From NCBI RefSeq assembly GCF_030269925.1, contig NC_085118.1, positions 14,214,001 through 14,278,000 on the forward strand: a stretch of DNA of 64,000 bases, given 5' to 3'. The notes under the pieces are model-generated. The model did not search any database. It had not been told where the DNA came from and saw nothing but the letters and a program-made list of their open reading frames with translations. The position numbers and the translations under genes were made by a program. The number at the start of each line of letters is the position of its first letter. Position 1 is the stretch's first letter. The stretch comes from Bombyx mori (Eukaryota; Arthropoda; Insecta; Lepidoptera; Bombycidae). Below, in pieces: positions 33,533 to 45,900 of the stretch.

Positions 33533-33955
33533 ATGCGTCACTTTAAGAAGGCGGCACGACACGTAACTCCTGTCGTGGCCGCCGGAAATTACATACCCGA
33601 TTCTGTAGACTGAACGCTAAACAGTCGACGTCGCCCTAAACACGTCATTATAGATCCCCCGATCCATTAACGGTGCTTTTAGGTACCTCAAGCACCGGTC
33701 ACCGTCCTCCCCGAACCCGTCGTTTGCGACGAAGAACTGGGCCAGTAAATTAACCCATAGATTTAGCACACTGAGTTTGTCGCCGAATCTTCTCAATGGA
33801 TCGTGTTTCCGATCCGGTGGTAGATTCTGCGAAGCACTGCTCTTGCTAGGGCCAGTGTTAGCAACACCTCTACTGTGAGCCCCGAGAGTTCACTTACACG
33901 CTAGAGAAAAGCTAATATAGCCTCTCAAGGCTCCACCAAAGGTAAGAAAAAAAAA
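33533..33955 (+). mobile_element. LINE family beta 3' end with RT C-terminus and A-tail
   Basis: aagaaggcggcacgacacgt (RT end), then cggtgcttttaggtacctca, tagattctgcgaagcactgc and a final A-run at 33948-33955. Confidence 0.75.
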
Positions 33956-33959
33956 CCGT

Positions 33960-34510
33960 TTAGTAATGAAATAAAGCCGCTGGACGTGGCTTCTCAGGTT
34001 CCTTCAAATAGTCCACTGAAGTCTCACTAAATAAATACTTAGTCTCTGATAAATAACTACATCTAATTTCGCTCCAAATTGAAGTTTTTACCTATTTTAT
34101 ATTTTATAATTGAACTCGACACTGACAATGATGGTATCTCAAGATTCCAATTACCATACCTACTTAAAAGTAAGAAGAAGAATAGCAGCGAAAGTCGAAA
34201 TTCAATCCTTTGTACTCAAAAGGTGATGGTTGCTCACTTAGAGTATACATACTAGCTTGCTTATGTATACTCTAAGGTTGCTCACCATTTATTCTGTTGA
34301 GCGAGTGTCACCTCTTAAATGCAAAACAAAATGAAATAAAGATGATTTATCTCAATCTATTGTCAATTGGGATGAAATTCAAGGAAATCAAACATATTAA
34401 ACCACAACTTCCCTCCTCATGTTCCCACGGAAAATATAATGTACCAAATTATACTTTAAATATTGAACAAGCATTCTTCTCAAAGAAAAGCAAGTAGGTA
34501 GCCATTTACC
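33960..34510. repeat. two partial copies of the 40664 repeat family
   Basis: Reverse piece cgctggacgtggcttctcag (33980-34060) and forward piece with gggatgaaattcaaggaaat and cctcctcatgttcccacgg (34290-34440). A small palindromic insert lies between them (34238-34275). Confidence 0.5.
34238..34275. repeat. 38-bp perfect hairpin flanked by 10-bp direct repeats
   Basis: Arms ttagagtatacata and tatgtatactctaa; flanks ggttgctcac on both sides (34228-34237, 34276-34285). Confidence 0.75.
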
Positions 34511-34693
34511 TCTAGTTATGTTCGTCACAATTCTAAAATATTAAAAAAGTACTATTTTACTATTGGAATTTTAATCGGAAGAACTTTTACAAAATTTAAA
34601 CATTAAATATTAGTGCGTAGGTAGTACTAGTAGTATCTTTAGTTATACTGTAATAATGAGTAGAGTAAGTAATATGCATGGAGATAATAAGTA

Positions 34694-35870
34694 CCGGTAA
34701 AATGGGGCGATTAGGGATTGAGAGGCGAATCGGGAAAAAACCGGGAAAATCTTTCGACGCTCAATATAAGTTTTATATTCGTTGCAAAATCTTCCATTTT
34801 TTGTAGTTTAATAGTAGAATGTTGAAAGTTCACAAAACAACTCTGAATATGCATGATAATAGCTGCTAACTTATAAAAAATCGCGTTTCAAATTAACTTC
34901 CTGTGGTGGTAATTATTTTAGTGCTAGAAACTTTGCTCTCTTTTATTTATTTGATAATAATAGAAGACGATTAAGATTTATAAACGTTATTTAGTGTTTG
35001 AACCAGCATATATATTAAAGGTAAGTCTCAGTTGTTATTGGTTTTAATGTATTTGATTAAATAAAAATATATGTAAAAATCTGTTGTTTTTGGGGATATT
35101 GGGGACGTCTTAGGTACAAATAACAACGAAAAAGGGGTCAATTGGGATGAGAATACGTGAAATGGAAACGACCTAAGTATAAATAGGTACAGGTTTGTAG
35201 GGTTGTCTATGTAGTTATAACAATATTTTTTAAATTTGTTGGTAAAAATCTGGTTTATTCGAAGCGAAATTGGGAATAAGTCTTTAGTTGAAATAGATAA
35301 GCAATTTAATATAAGTAAGTCGATTTTGCAGAGACATGTAACAAGATCAATGAAATCTCAAGGTGGACAAAAATGTCTAAGTAATACATAATAAAATATT
35401 TAATATTTATTCAGAGTGGGGGTATTCATCTGATTAATCCATGGAATAACCGACACAGCTAATCTCTTAACCCAGATAGAAATATCAGCACTGTCGATTG
35501 CACCTATAATTGAGGTGATGTCTGCCATGTACTTTTGTCAGTTTTTCAATTTTTTTTATTGATGATCACTTTGTTGGTGCAACTAAATAAATAAATAAAT
35601 TAAAACTATATATAAAAATAAAAGTAGTGCCAACCCTAGCAAATTTCTCATTTCGTCCCAATTAACCGCAATTTTCGGGTAAATAGGGATTACGCCTATT
35701 TTTGCATTTTTTGCTTAAACTGGAATGCTAGTTGCATAATTTTAAATTAGACAACAAAGATGCCCCCAAGACTCACTCATTTTGATCCTGATATAGCATT
35801 ATATACATCAACAACTACCTTAAAATTGCTCATAAAGTTGGAATTTGTCCCTAATCGCCCCATTTTACGG
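34694..35870. mobile_element. pogo/Tigger-like DNA transposon relic
   Basis: TIRs ccggtaaaatggggcgatta (left) and, reversed, ccgtaaaatggggcgattag (right), flanked by TA on both sides. Around 35250-35345 a decayed reading resembles a psq-type helix-turn-helix (FNISKSILQRHV). About 1.18 kb; no intact transposase. Confidence 0.65.
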
Positions 35871-35875
35871 TACAG

Positions 35876-36306
35876 CTCGACCAAGCTAAGTTTGCACCTC
35901 GCATCGATTACGTTACACTGCCGCTGAGGTATGGTCTGAAAAAAGGATTCGCTATGACTTTAAAAATGTAAACAAATGTTTGTTAGATTTTACTTTGCAT
36001 TTATTGTTTTTAAAAATATGTTATACATAGGTACATTAGAATATAGGGACATCGGGTTTTTGTATTAAGACCACCCGGGCATTCTTGAACTTTTTAAATT
36101 TGTTCAACAAAATTCAACAAAAACTTAACAAAAATAGTCTTTTATATAACTAAACTTCAACAAAAAACCTAACAAGAAAAATTAAAAAATTTAAAATTCA
36201 ACGGATAGGGAGACGAAAACTCGTATGACTTCGTATCGCGGGAAGGTGAGCGGGGAAGCGGGCGTAGCGCCGCATTCCAGCGTGGTGCAAGCTTAGCTTG
36301 GTCGAG
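35876..36306. mobile_element. TIR element abutting the pogo-like relic
   Basis: Left end ctcgaccaagctaagtttgc and, reversed, right end ctcgaccaagctaagcttgc; 431 bp, with a small GC-rich block near the right end (gcggggaagcgggcgtagcg). Target duplication unclear. Confidence 0.65.
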
Positions 36307-36712
36307 TTATACCAATATGATAAAGACTAGGTAGTATTTAAATGTAATATCTGTAGTAATATTTATTAAGTAGGTAGTCTAGTGTATTATCTGTGGTAAC
36401 AAGGGCTTTGTAAGTCTTGTCCCGTCTATTTTTATTTCTAAAATTCTGAATAGTCTGTGTGGATTGCAGAGTGAATTGACGTTTGTTGCAGCTGATCAGT
36501 AATTAGATTAATTAGTAAATATTCCTTTTATCTAGGCGAATTGTTAAAGAATGAATAAAATTCTTAATTGTTTTATATTATTCTTCTAAATTTACAAATG
36601 CTTAGTTATTAGAATGATTATTGTTATGCGTTGCCACTAATGTTACTACTTCAAACCTTGAATAACATATTCCTTTTTCTAAATGGACTAGGCTAGGATT
36701 ACTAAATTTACA

Positions 36713-36931
36713 ATGGACGCGACAGGGTCTATAAACAGCGATATTTGTGTTGAAAATGACGAGGACCTTATCGAGGACTCCGAAGAGAAAGAATTAGTGA
36801 CCGACTCCTGTTCGACCAAAGTCCTTAACATAGAACAACCTGTTGATAAATATTGTATTGTCTACATATTGTTTTACCTTTTCGGAGTCTCATCATTAGT
36901 GCCATGGAATTTTCTAATCACCGCCAATGAT
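36713..36931 (+). CDS. ENT exon 1
   Basis: ATG at 36713; 73 codons, donor gat/gtaagt, phase 0. Acidic N-terminus (NDEDLIEDSEEKE) then helix 1 with LVPWNF. Confidence 0.92.
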
Positions 36932-39900
36932 GTAAGTAAAACTTGTTATTTTGATGTTGATAAATAATTGTGAATTTCTATGTCATTAAACACACAAAGG
37001 AAATTTTAAAATTTTCTATCGCATGCCTATGATTCACCAAATCTAGTAATTCAAACTCATAGACATTACACAGTGTATTCTGCTGCTCAACTAGAGAAAT
37101 GAAAGTAAAGTGGATTATAACAGTATGTTGGATAATTATCCTGCTTTAGCTTTTTCATTGAAATCAAAATGCATATTTTTAAAGTTCTTAAACCCCGCTT
37201 ACATTTTTAAGAACTCTTTGTTGCATGATTTGAAGTACATAAATAATTTCCAGAAATGTAATTAAATGACAAAATGTGAAAATCACAATCAACAAAGAAA
37301 TCACTCATTTCAATTAAAACAAAAGTAAAAACATTTTACAATAATAAAAACTAAAATGAAAAAAATGTATTTAAAACTTGATATATGCTTCCCATCTCTT
37401 TATTAAAACAGTACACTGTACTTTGATTTTATTTCAATTAGAAAATATTGTTTTACTAGCTTTTGCCCGTGACTTCATCTGTGTGGAATAGTTACTTTGG
37501 GATAATGCTAAGTTTTACCCGCCTCTTGATTTACGTAGAAACTGAAAATATTTTTGAATAATAGATGAATAGGCGAAGAGAATGTTAAGGAGCTATTTAA
37601 GGTACCAAAATCACGCTTTTTAACTGACTTCAAAAGTGGATGCTATCAATTCAACCATAATTTTTTATTTATGTATGCACACCGATTTCTCATGAATGCT
37701 TTAACCTATTCTGATAATTATTTTTTCTTTTTTTTGTTCGAAAGGGTAGACTTCCTGAATGGTCCCGTAATCACTCATGATCTGATCATGGGATCCTGGA
37801 GAAATCCAGAAAAATCTATAATTGTCAAAGCCTATATTGAAGTGATTTGGGTGTTTCATCTTTATAAAAACACCTTCAGAAATAATGCTTTATTGTAGCA
37901 AAAATTTGGTTAGCATAAGAAACGTTATAGTGAGCCAACCTTAATGTATAGATGTATACTGTTACGGACTTTTTTTAGATCTTTTAAAGGGGAACAATTC
38001 TCTCATACATATCTTTAACGAAACTTTAACCGTTTCCGCATCGCATGCAAGGGAAGCTCTCAAAAGGGAAAAAACCCCGATTTTGAAATATTCTGTATTG
38101 GTGCTCCGCTTGTATTGGTCGTAGCGTGATGTTATATAACCTATAGCCTTCCGCCTTCAAATTGGACCAGTAGTTCCTGAGATTAGCGCGTTCAAACAAA
38201 CAAACAAACACTTCAGCTGTATAATAAAAAAGTTTCTTTGCATTTTTGAAGAAAATTCACAACATTTTTTAATATAGTTTATTTACATTTAACTAAAGTA
38301 TGTAGGTACCATTTTGTTCCATAACTTTTTGTCATCTTGTAGGTGATCCCATGATTGCTATAGAAATTTTGGGGCTTCTAATCAAAATACCGCGTTTCGG
38401 CAGTCCTCTTGTGATGTTAACCTGACACTGCCTAAAGAATTCTGAAGAGACCGAAACAGGTGGAAATCTGAAGGTGCAAAGTCAGGACTATACAGCGGAT
38501 GCATTAACACCTTCCAGCCAAGCTCTCTTAATTTTTGCTGAGTGGCTAAAGATGTGTGAAGTCTAGCGTTATCTTGATGAAAATCACACCCCTTCTGTTG
38601 ATTAATTCCGGCCGCTTTCTCTCAACTTCTTGCTTTAATCTCATCAGTTGCTCGCAGTAGAGTTCAGAATCGACGGTACTGCCTGGTGGTAACAGCTTAT
38701 AATGAATAATGTCCTTCCAATTTTACCACACACACAGCATCACCTTGTTGCGAGTTAATCCGGGTTTCGCCAGTCTGTGAAGCCTGACCGGCCTTTGATC
38801 ACGACCTTTTTCGCACGTTCTTGTCGTACGTGATCCACTTTTCATCACCAGTTATCAGCTTCTTCAAAAAAATGGTTCGGTTTCATTACGTCGTAATAAA
38901 GAATCACAAATGAGTACACGGTTCATTAGGTTTCTTTCTGTGAGCTCGTGATGTACCCAAATATCGAGGTTTTTTGTGTACCCTGTTTATTTCAAATGCG
39001 CCAAAACTGTTTTGTGGTCAATTCCCAGTTCTTCAGCTACGCCGTAACTACTGATATGCCGATCTTGGTCCATTTTTTCAAAAATGGCATCTATTTTATC
39101 CGTAATAGGGCCAGAGCGACATGCATGTGTATAACATCAAAAGGAGAAACTCCATTTTGGGCCTAAGCGTTACACGAATGGGATATGTATCAAAAAATTC
39201 GTATATTTTGCTTTATTAACCTATTGAAATCTTAGCTTCATTGACAATAGCCAAGTGTAGAAAATAAGTAGAATTCTATTTTTTGTTTTAAACAATCTTT
39301 GTAAACCTCTGCAACACTTATTTCAATATACGTAACTAGCTCCACAAACGTGCAGATTAGAATTAAAGCATTCCTAAAATAGGATCGATTTAGTGGAAAT
39401 CGAGTGTTAAAAATAATTAATACTCCTTTGTTTTAGGATAAATTACTGTTTTTATGGTTTTATTTTAATCAATGTAAATAGAGTATGGCCATCGAATCGT
39501 GACACAACTACACAGTGGCGGCAATTCAAAATATCTACAACCGACAACATTAAATATAGCATGAAAGGGTAGTTTTGCATTTTTATATTAATGTGACTAT
39601 GCCATAGAAAAACACAAATGTATCAAATCGTGTTATGCTATCTTTAATGCCAACTGAAGATATTTTGGATTGCCGCTATTTAGTTGTGCCATGATTCGCT
39701 GGCCAGACTATAACCTTAATCTCATGGAATAACGTAATGTAAAGCACCCAAATCTGCTAACAAAAATCATTAAGAGAAATAAATAACTGTGTGATTTAGA
39801 TAGGACACGAAATCATGTCGGCAACTGCGGCAATTCAAAATATTTTCAACTGGCAATCTTAAATATAACATGAAAAACCCGATTTGGTACTTTTGAGTTT

Positions 39901-42900
39901 TTCTATGGTGTAGTTACATTAATAATTTTACTGGTGGTAGGACCTCTTGTGAGTCCGCGCTTGTAGGTACCACCACCCCGCCTATTTCTGCCGTGAAGCA
40001 GTAATGCGTTTTGGTTTGAAGGGCGGGGCAGCCGTTGTAACTATACTGAAACCTTAGAACTTATATCTCAAGGTGGGTGGCACATTTACGTCGTAGATGT
40101 CTATGGGCTCCAGTAACCACTTAACATCAGGTGGGCTGTGAGCTCGTCCACCCATCTAAGCAATAAAAATAAAATAAAAAATGGCATGACATAAAATAAA
40201 ATGAAATGAAATGAGATGAGATGATATGGCAGCACGTAATGATTTATATTTTATATAAAAAGTTATCATATAAATATCGTTTTTCATATAAAAAAGTATT
40301 CATTAAAATTAAAATAAGACTGACCTAAAGGTCTTAGTTACCAGGTCATAAAATGCCTTATAAAAGTCATTTCGTGCGCAGCGCGTTTTGCATTACGTTG
40401 TTTTTAATTTTTGGCTTTCGTTCGTTTTCGTAAACAACTTAATGCGCGATTTCTCGTAACAGGTTATATTTTTATTTTCAAAGCAACCTGTTGCTGCAAC
40501 AGGTTTCGTAAAAAATTACTCATCTTTAGTAGGAAACAGCCTCAAAAATATCGTTTTTTATTAAAATACCTCTTTTTTATTTTTAAGGGATTTTATGACC
40601 TTGTTGGTCATTTAAGTCATGTCTTATTTATTTATATTCATATTTTTATGAAAAATGATATTATGGAGTGAAATGAAGTGAAGATGATTAATTTGAGACA
40701 TTAATCAACTGGGATGAAATTAAATGAAATAAAATGGGATGAAATATAATCTCAGTAAAATGGTGGTCATTTACTAAGATTTTTTCAGAGGACTTTTTGG
40801 AGGATCCTGAGAAGCTACGTCCAGCAGCGGTTTCATTTTCTCACATTTGTGCACTTTCACAGATATTAAACAGTCAATAAACCACCATTATTACACATTT
40901 AAACCCGAAGAAACACTAAATAGACAAAATAAAACAAATCACACAACTTCACTCCTCGCGTTCCCGCCAAAAAGTCCTTAAAATACCTCGAACAATCAAC
41001 ATAACCTAAAATGTAAACATTGTCTGATTTTACCAATTTGGCCATTGCTGGGAGACCTGAAAATTAGGCTCATGAAACCTTCTTAGATATTGTAATTTAT
41101 GCCCAAATTCTAGCACTGTAACGCCAGGCCCAAGTTTGTATGGATTTCGGGTTTCTCCTTTCTGGATTGAAAACGCTTAAACCAAATTTGTGCTACTCTC
41201 ACAGACACTGCACTAGGTCCATAAACATCACAAATGTTTTTCGCGGCTTGTGTTGCATTTTTAACTTTTTTGTAGTAAAATTTTAAAAAGTATCGAATTG
41301 CACTCATCTTGCCAGTATGAAAAATAAATAAAAATCACACATTTTCCTAGTTTGAATTTGGAATTATCTTCTTTTAAATTTAAACTTTTAAAGAGATTTT
41401 ATTAGAAGTTCATACATACAATAATGCGAAAAGACTTTTTCCCCAAACTATTATTAAGTATAGACTAAACACAAAGCAAAGCACAATGGAAACATTAAAA
41501 TATAAATGATGGTTTTCATATATTTCTTCCAAAATAACTATTGTACCACAAGTGTTAAAAAAATTACATTTGCACTGAATACATTTTACGCATCCTTCTT
41601 ATAAAATCTATTTTGTTTGGAGAATTTAAATCTAAGGCTAATGTTGATTATATTAACTAATAATATTGATTATAGTCATTCAACCAGATTGCTTCAAAAC
41701 AGCTTAAAGTTGATTACTGGAACATACGATTTATTTATTTAATTTTGGCATATAATAGATATAAATTTTTGCATCAAAATTAATTTGTACAGAAATAAAA
41801 TCGCACAAAACACATGAAACAGGTTTTACTTTACTAAATTTGTTTTTATGGCATAAGCGTCGTGGCCTTTTGAAGTCGTCGTCGCCTAAAGCATAAGACG
41901 TCCGGTGCATTCGTGTTGAGCGATGCTACGGTGTTCGAATCCCGCAGGCGGGTACCAATTTATCCAGTGAAACACGTACTTAATAATTATTCACGGTTGA
42001 CTTCCACGGTGAAGGAATAACATCGTGTAATAAAAATCAAACCCGCAAAATTATAATTTGCGTAATTAGTGTTAGTAGGACCTCTTGGGAGTAGGCGCAG
42101 TTAGGTACCACCACCTCTGCCTATTTTTGCCGCGAAGCAGTAAAGCGTTTCGGTTTGAAGGGTGGGGCAGCCGTTGTAACTATACTTTAGACCTTAGAAC
42201 TTATATCTCAAGGTGGGTGGCGGCATTTTCGCTGTACATTTCTATGGGCCCCAGTAATGATTCAACACCAGGTGGGCTGTGAGCTCGTCCACCCATCAAG
42301 GGAATGGTCCCATTCAATTTCTATGAGCCACACTAGAATTGCACTGCAGATATTTGAAAGTCCTTGACTAGGACCTACTGAACTACTAATGTTAAAATAT
42401 CAATTTTTAATGAATTGATCATGACTCTTCATTCCAATGACCATATAATCCAGAACATCTTAAAATTTGTACTAACAAAATAAGTTGACTCATGATATTA
42501 GTAATACCATTAGAATTTGTTCATACAAAACAGTTCCCTTGTTTGAGATGATACCATTATCTCGTTTTTACCATCGCACCGCCCGCCACCGGTTAGATTT
42601 CATCCATACTACCTGGAGCCACTGCGTTCATCCACGGTGCGTTTCCAGAGATAATTTTTTTCACGTACCATCCGGCTTTGGAATGAGCTCCCCTCCACCA
42701 GTGTTACGGCCCACCTGATGGTGAGTGGTTACCGTCGCCCATGGACGTCAGCAATGCCAGGCACAGAGCCAAGCCGCTTTTTTTTTTTCCTACCTATGCT
42801 GATAGCCTTGAGAGGCTATTCCAGCTTCACCCTAACGTGTGTAGGTGAAATCACAAGGCTCAAACCGGAGAGTTGCTAACACTGACCCTAGCAAGAGCAG

Positions 42901-45900
42901 CGCTTCGCAGAATCTACCACCGGAAACGCGACCCACTGAGAAGATCCGGCGAGAAACTCAGTGGGCTGTGTCTATGGGTTAATTCGCACGTCGAGCCCTT
43001 CGTCGCAAGCCACGGGTTCGACGAGGACGGTGACCGGTGCTTGTGGTGCCTAAAAGCACCGTTAATGGATCGGGAGGATCCGTAATGACGTGCTTTGGGC
43101 GACGTCGACTGTTTACCATTCGGTCTACAGGATCGGGTATGTAGTTTCCAGCGGCCACGACAAGAGGGTTCTCATGTCGTGCCGCCTTCTCGAAATGGCG
43201 CAATGATGCCGACTGTAGATACTTACTGACAGAGTCGAGCTCCAGGTCATCGTGGAGATCCACGTTCCTCAGGAACCATGGTGCTCCGACGGCTATCCTG
43301 CAGAATCGGGATTGAATAACCTGAAGGGGCTTCAAGTTGGTACGGGCTGAGCCAAACCGCTGCCTACCGCTTAATACACTCCACAAGCTTCGTTTGAAGA
43401 AGGACATGTCATAGCGCTCGGGAAACACCGTGAAGGGGAGCTCATTCCATAGCAGGATGATACGTGGCAAAAAAGATCTCTGGAAACGCACTGTGGATGA
43501 CCGCAGTGGCTCCAGGTAGTATGGATGAACTCTGCTCCGGTGGCGGGCGGTGCGATGGTAAAAACAAGAAGAATGCGAGGCCGTATGCTTGTCTGCCTAA
43601 AAAAATAATTAAACTTACTTAATTAAACAAAATATTTAAACTCTAAACTGACCTTACTAACAATATTTTCGTTGGTGTCCAAAATAAAACAAAAACAATC
43701 AGTCAGGTAGTTTCAAATACTCTTCAGATGCACTTGACCTTGATTGTGCCCTCATAAATAAGATCTTTTAAAGATTTTGTTTTTTGTTCCTTTACCAAGG
43801 CAAATTTTTGACCTCAGTCAAGTTTATTTATAACAACAGTGCCTATATTTTACCATATCAAAGCTTTATAATAAAAGTTTGGCTTCTGAGGATTTGGTAT
43901 TGGGACTAGGTTTCTTTCAGAATAAAGTTTTAAGCCCTAAGTAATGCTTGATTTTGCAATTCAAGCTAATTGGTTCAATAATCTATGCATAATAAACAAA
44001 AAGCAGTTTTTCTTTAAAAAGTGTAAAGAATAAAGTAAAAAATTTAATGGATACCTCGATGAGGATCGATGTTAAATAAAGCGAAATTTGTCTATCCTAT
44101 TTTATAGTTTTATATTTATTTTCTGACTGAAACATAATATACTAAACTCTATATTCCTAGACAGTAGCCGACGAAATTCAATATATCAATTTAAAACGCG
44201 TATGTGCAAATGTACGAGTAAAATCGAATGTAAAGGATTTTTTATTTTTAAATAAATCCATTTTTACTTTTACAACGACTACGATTGTTTTATGATTTGT
44301 ATTTAATCGTATGTAAGTTTATCTTATATTGTATTTATTTTTCACATGTGTATATAAATATATATTTGTATGTAAGTTTATTAAGATATAGCACCGTCCA
44401 GTTCACTTATTCCTCTTCCTGCAAGGTTGCCTGGAAGAGATCGCTTTCGGCGATAAGACCGCCAATTTATATCACCGACTTTTATTTGTTTTATTAGCTT
44501 ACTCTGTACATATGGTGTTAAATAAAGAGTTATATTATTATTATTATTATTGTTCTAAAATAGGGTTATGATTTTAGCAATACACCACGTAGTAGGATGT
44601 CATAATTTCGCCAAAGAGAACCAGTTTTTTATTTTTCAAAAAAATAAAAACTGTTGCTTCTACTGAGGTTACAATGTTCTAAATGTCATCAAACTCTTAA
44701 TGGATCCTAAATCGAGTTTTAAATCAAAAGATTAGGTTATTTTGTGTGCGAATGAATTTATTTTTAAAATATGTCTGAGCTAAAAATTTGTTTGTTTAAT
44801 AAAATATAAACACTTTTTTTGTTTTCATAAATACTTATTACATTATTTTACATTTGATTTTATTTGTTTTGTGAACAAGCTTGCTTGCGATGAGTAACAA
44901 GACTGATTTGACTGATAAACACCTAAATTAATCGTAATTTGGCCGTTTCAATTATTTTTTATAAAATAATTATCTAAATTAATAAGTATCTTGACTGGGA
45001 TTTTCGTAACACAGTGTAGTTACAGACGCTAACCTATTAGCAATTATTGCTTATTAGGTTTCTTATTCCAGTCAACGACTCTAACACAAGGCTTTTATTG
45101 TTTTTGGCGTACTGAAAACTCGTAGGTAAAACATAGTACAGCCAGAGATGGAATAATAAATATCTTCTACAAAAATACTGAATTTCATTTTGTTCATCAA
45201 TCATCGATGCGATCAAAATGTATTAAGTGTATGCCAATTAGGTGTCATTAAAGCTGGCTTGGCTGCTCCTACTCGTCTTGAGTATCGGTGAGTCGTGTTA
45301 TCAGCTGAAACGGATAGGCAACGTCATCCTTTTGAGAGCCTCCGACGAGAATTAATCGTGCGTTTGAACGGTAAGGCCTTGATCCCGGAGTCCGTATAGA
45401 GTCCCTTCTTTATTTCGCCGTAAAATCCTGTTTTCTGTAATTAACACCACAGTTGAAACAATAGGAGTTTTATTGTTGTAGCGGCATAAACAATTCTAAG
45501 TTATTATATTATATTAGTTATTATACACATTATTTTTCGTTTTAAATTTTTGGCGGTAAAAAGGTCCCGTGTCACAGACTATCTTTTTCCCACCTCTCGT
45601 GCGTTCCGGCTTACGCATCATAAAAAGGTGTGTTCTTAAACGCCACAGCTTTATTCAAAATCAAATGAGACTTCTATGTCTGAGTGTGTGCCTTAACGGG
45701 CTTTACGTTGTGTATTCGATCTTCGTCGAGGCCAAGCGAAGGAGTACACTAACCAAAGCCCGCCACATTCCTTTGTAATCAATTATTTTGTTCCAGTATT
45801 GGATGTATAAATTTCGGGATGTGCCACCGAACAATCTCACGATGGAAGTACGGAAGACTCAGTTTCAAGCTGAGTTCACGTCGTACCTCAATGTAGCTAC

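Larger units (their letters stand above)
39143..41158. mobile_element. ~2-kb TIR element inserted in the mariner
   Basis: Imperfect terminal inverted repeats: ggagaaac ... ttgggcctaagcgttaca at the left and, reversed, ggagaaac ... ttgggcctggcgttaca at the right. Contains a foldback MITE, a Bm1 and a third TIR repeat, so much of its length is secondary. No transposase recognised. Confidence 0.6.
42707..43575 (-). mobile_element. CR1/Jockey-like LINE (family alpha) 3' end, interrupted by family beta
   Basis: Parts 43346-43575 (RT C-terminus and start of 3' UTR) and 42707-42778 (rest of 3' UTR, gtgagtggttaccgtcgccc). Contiguous in consensus order when the beta insert is removed. Confidence 0.75.

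Noticed and set aside
42979..43491. A novel 170-residue fusion protein
   Set aside because: The frame crosses an insertion junction between two LINE tails; each half is a known reverse-transcriptase C-terminus.
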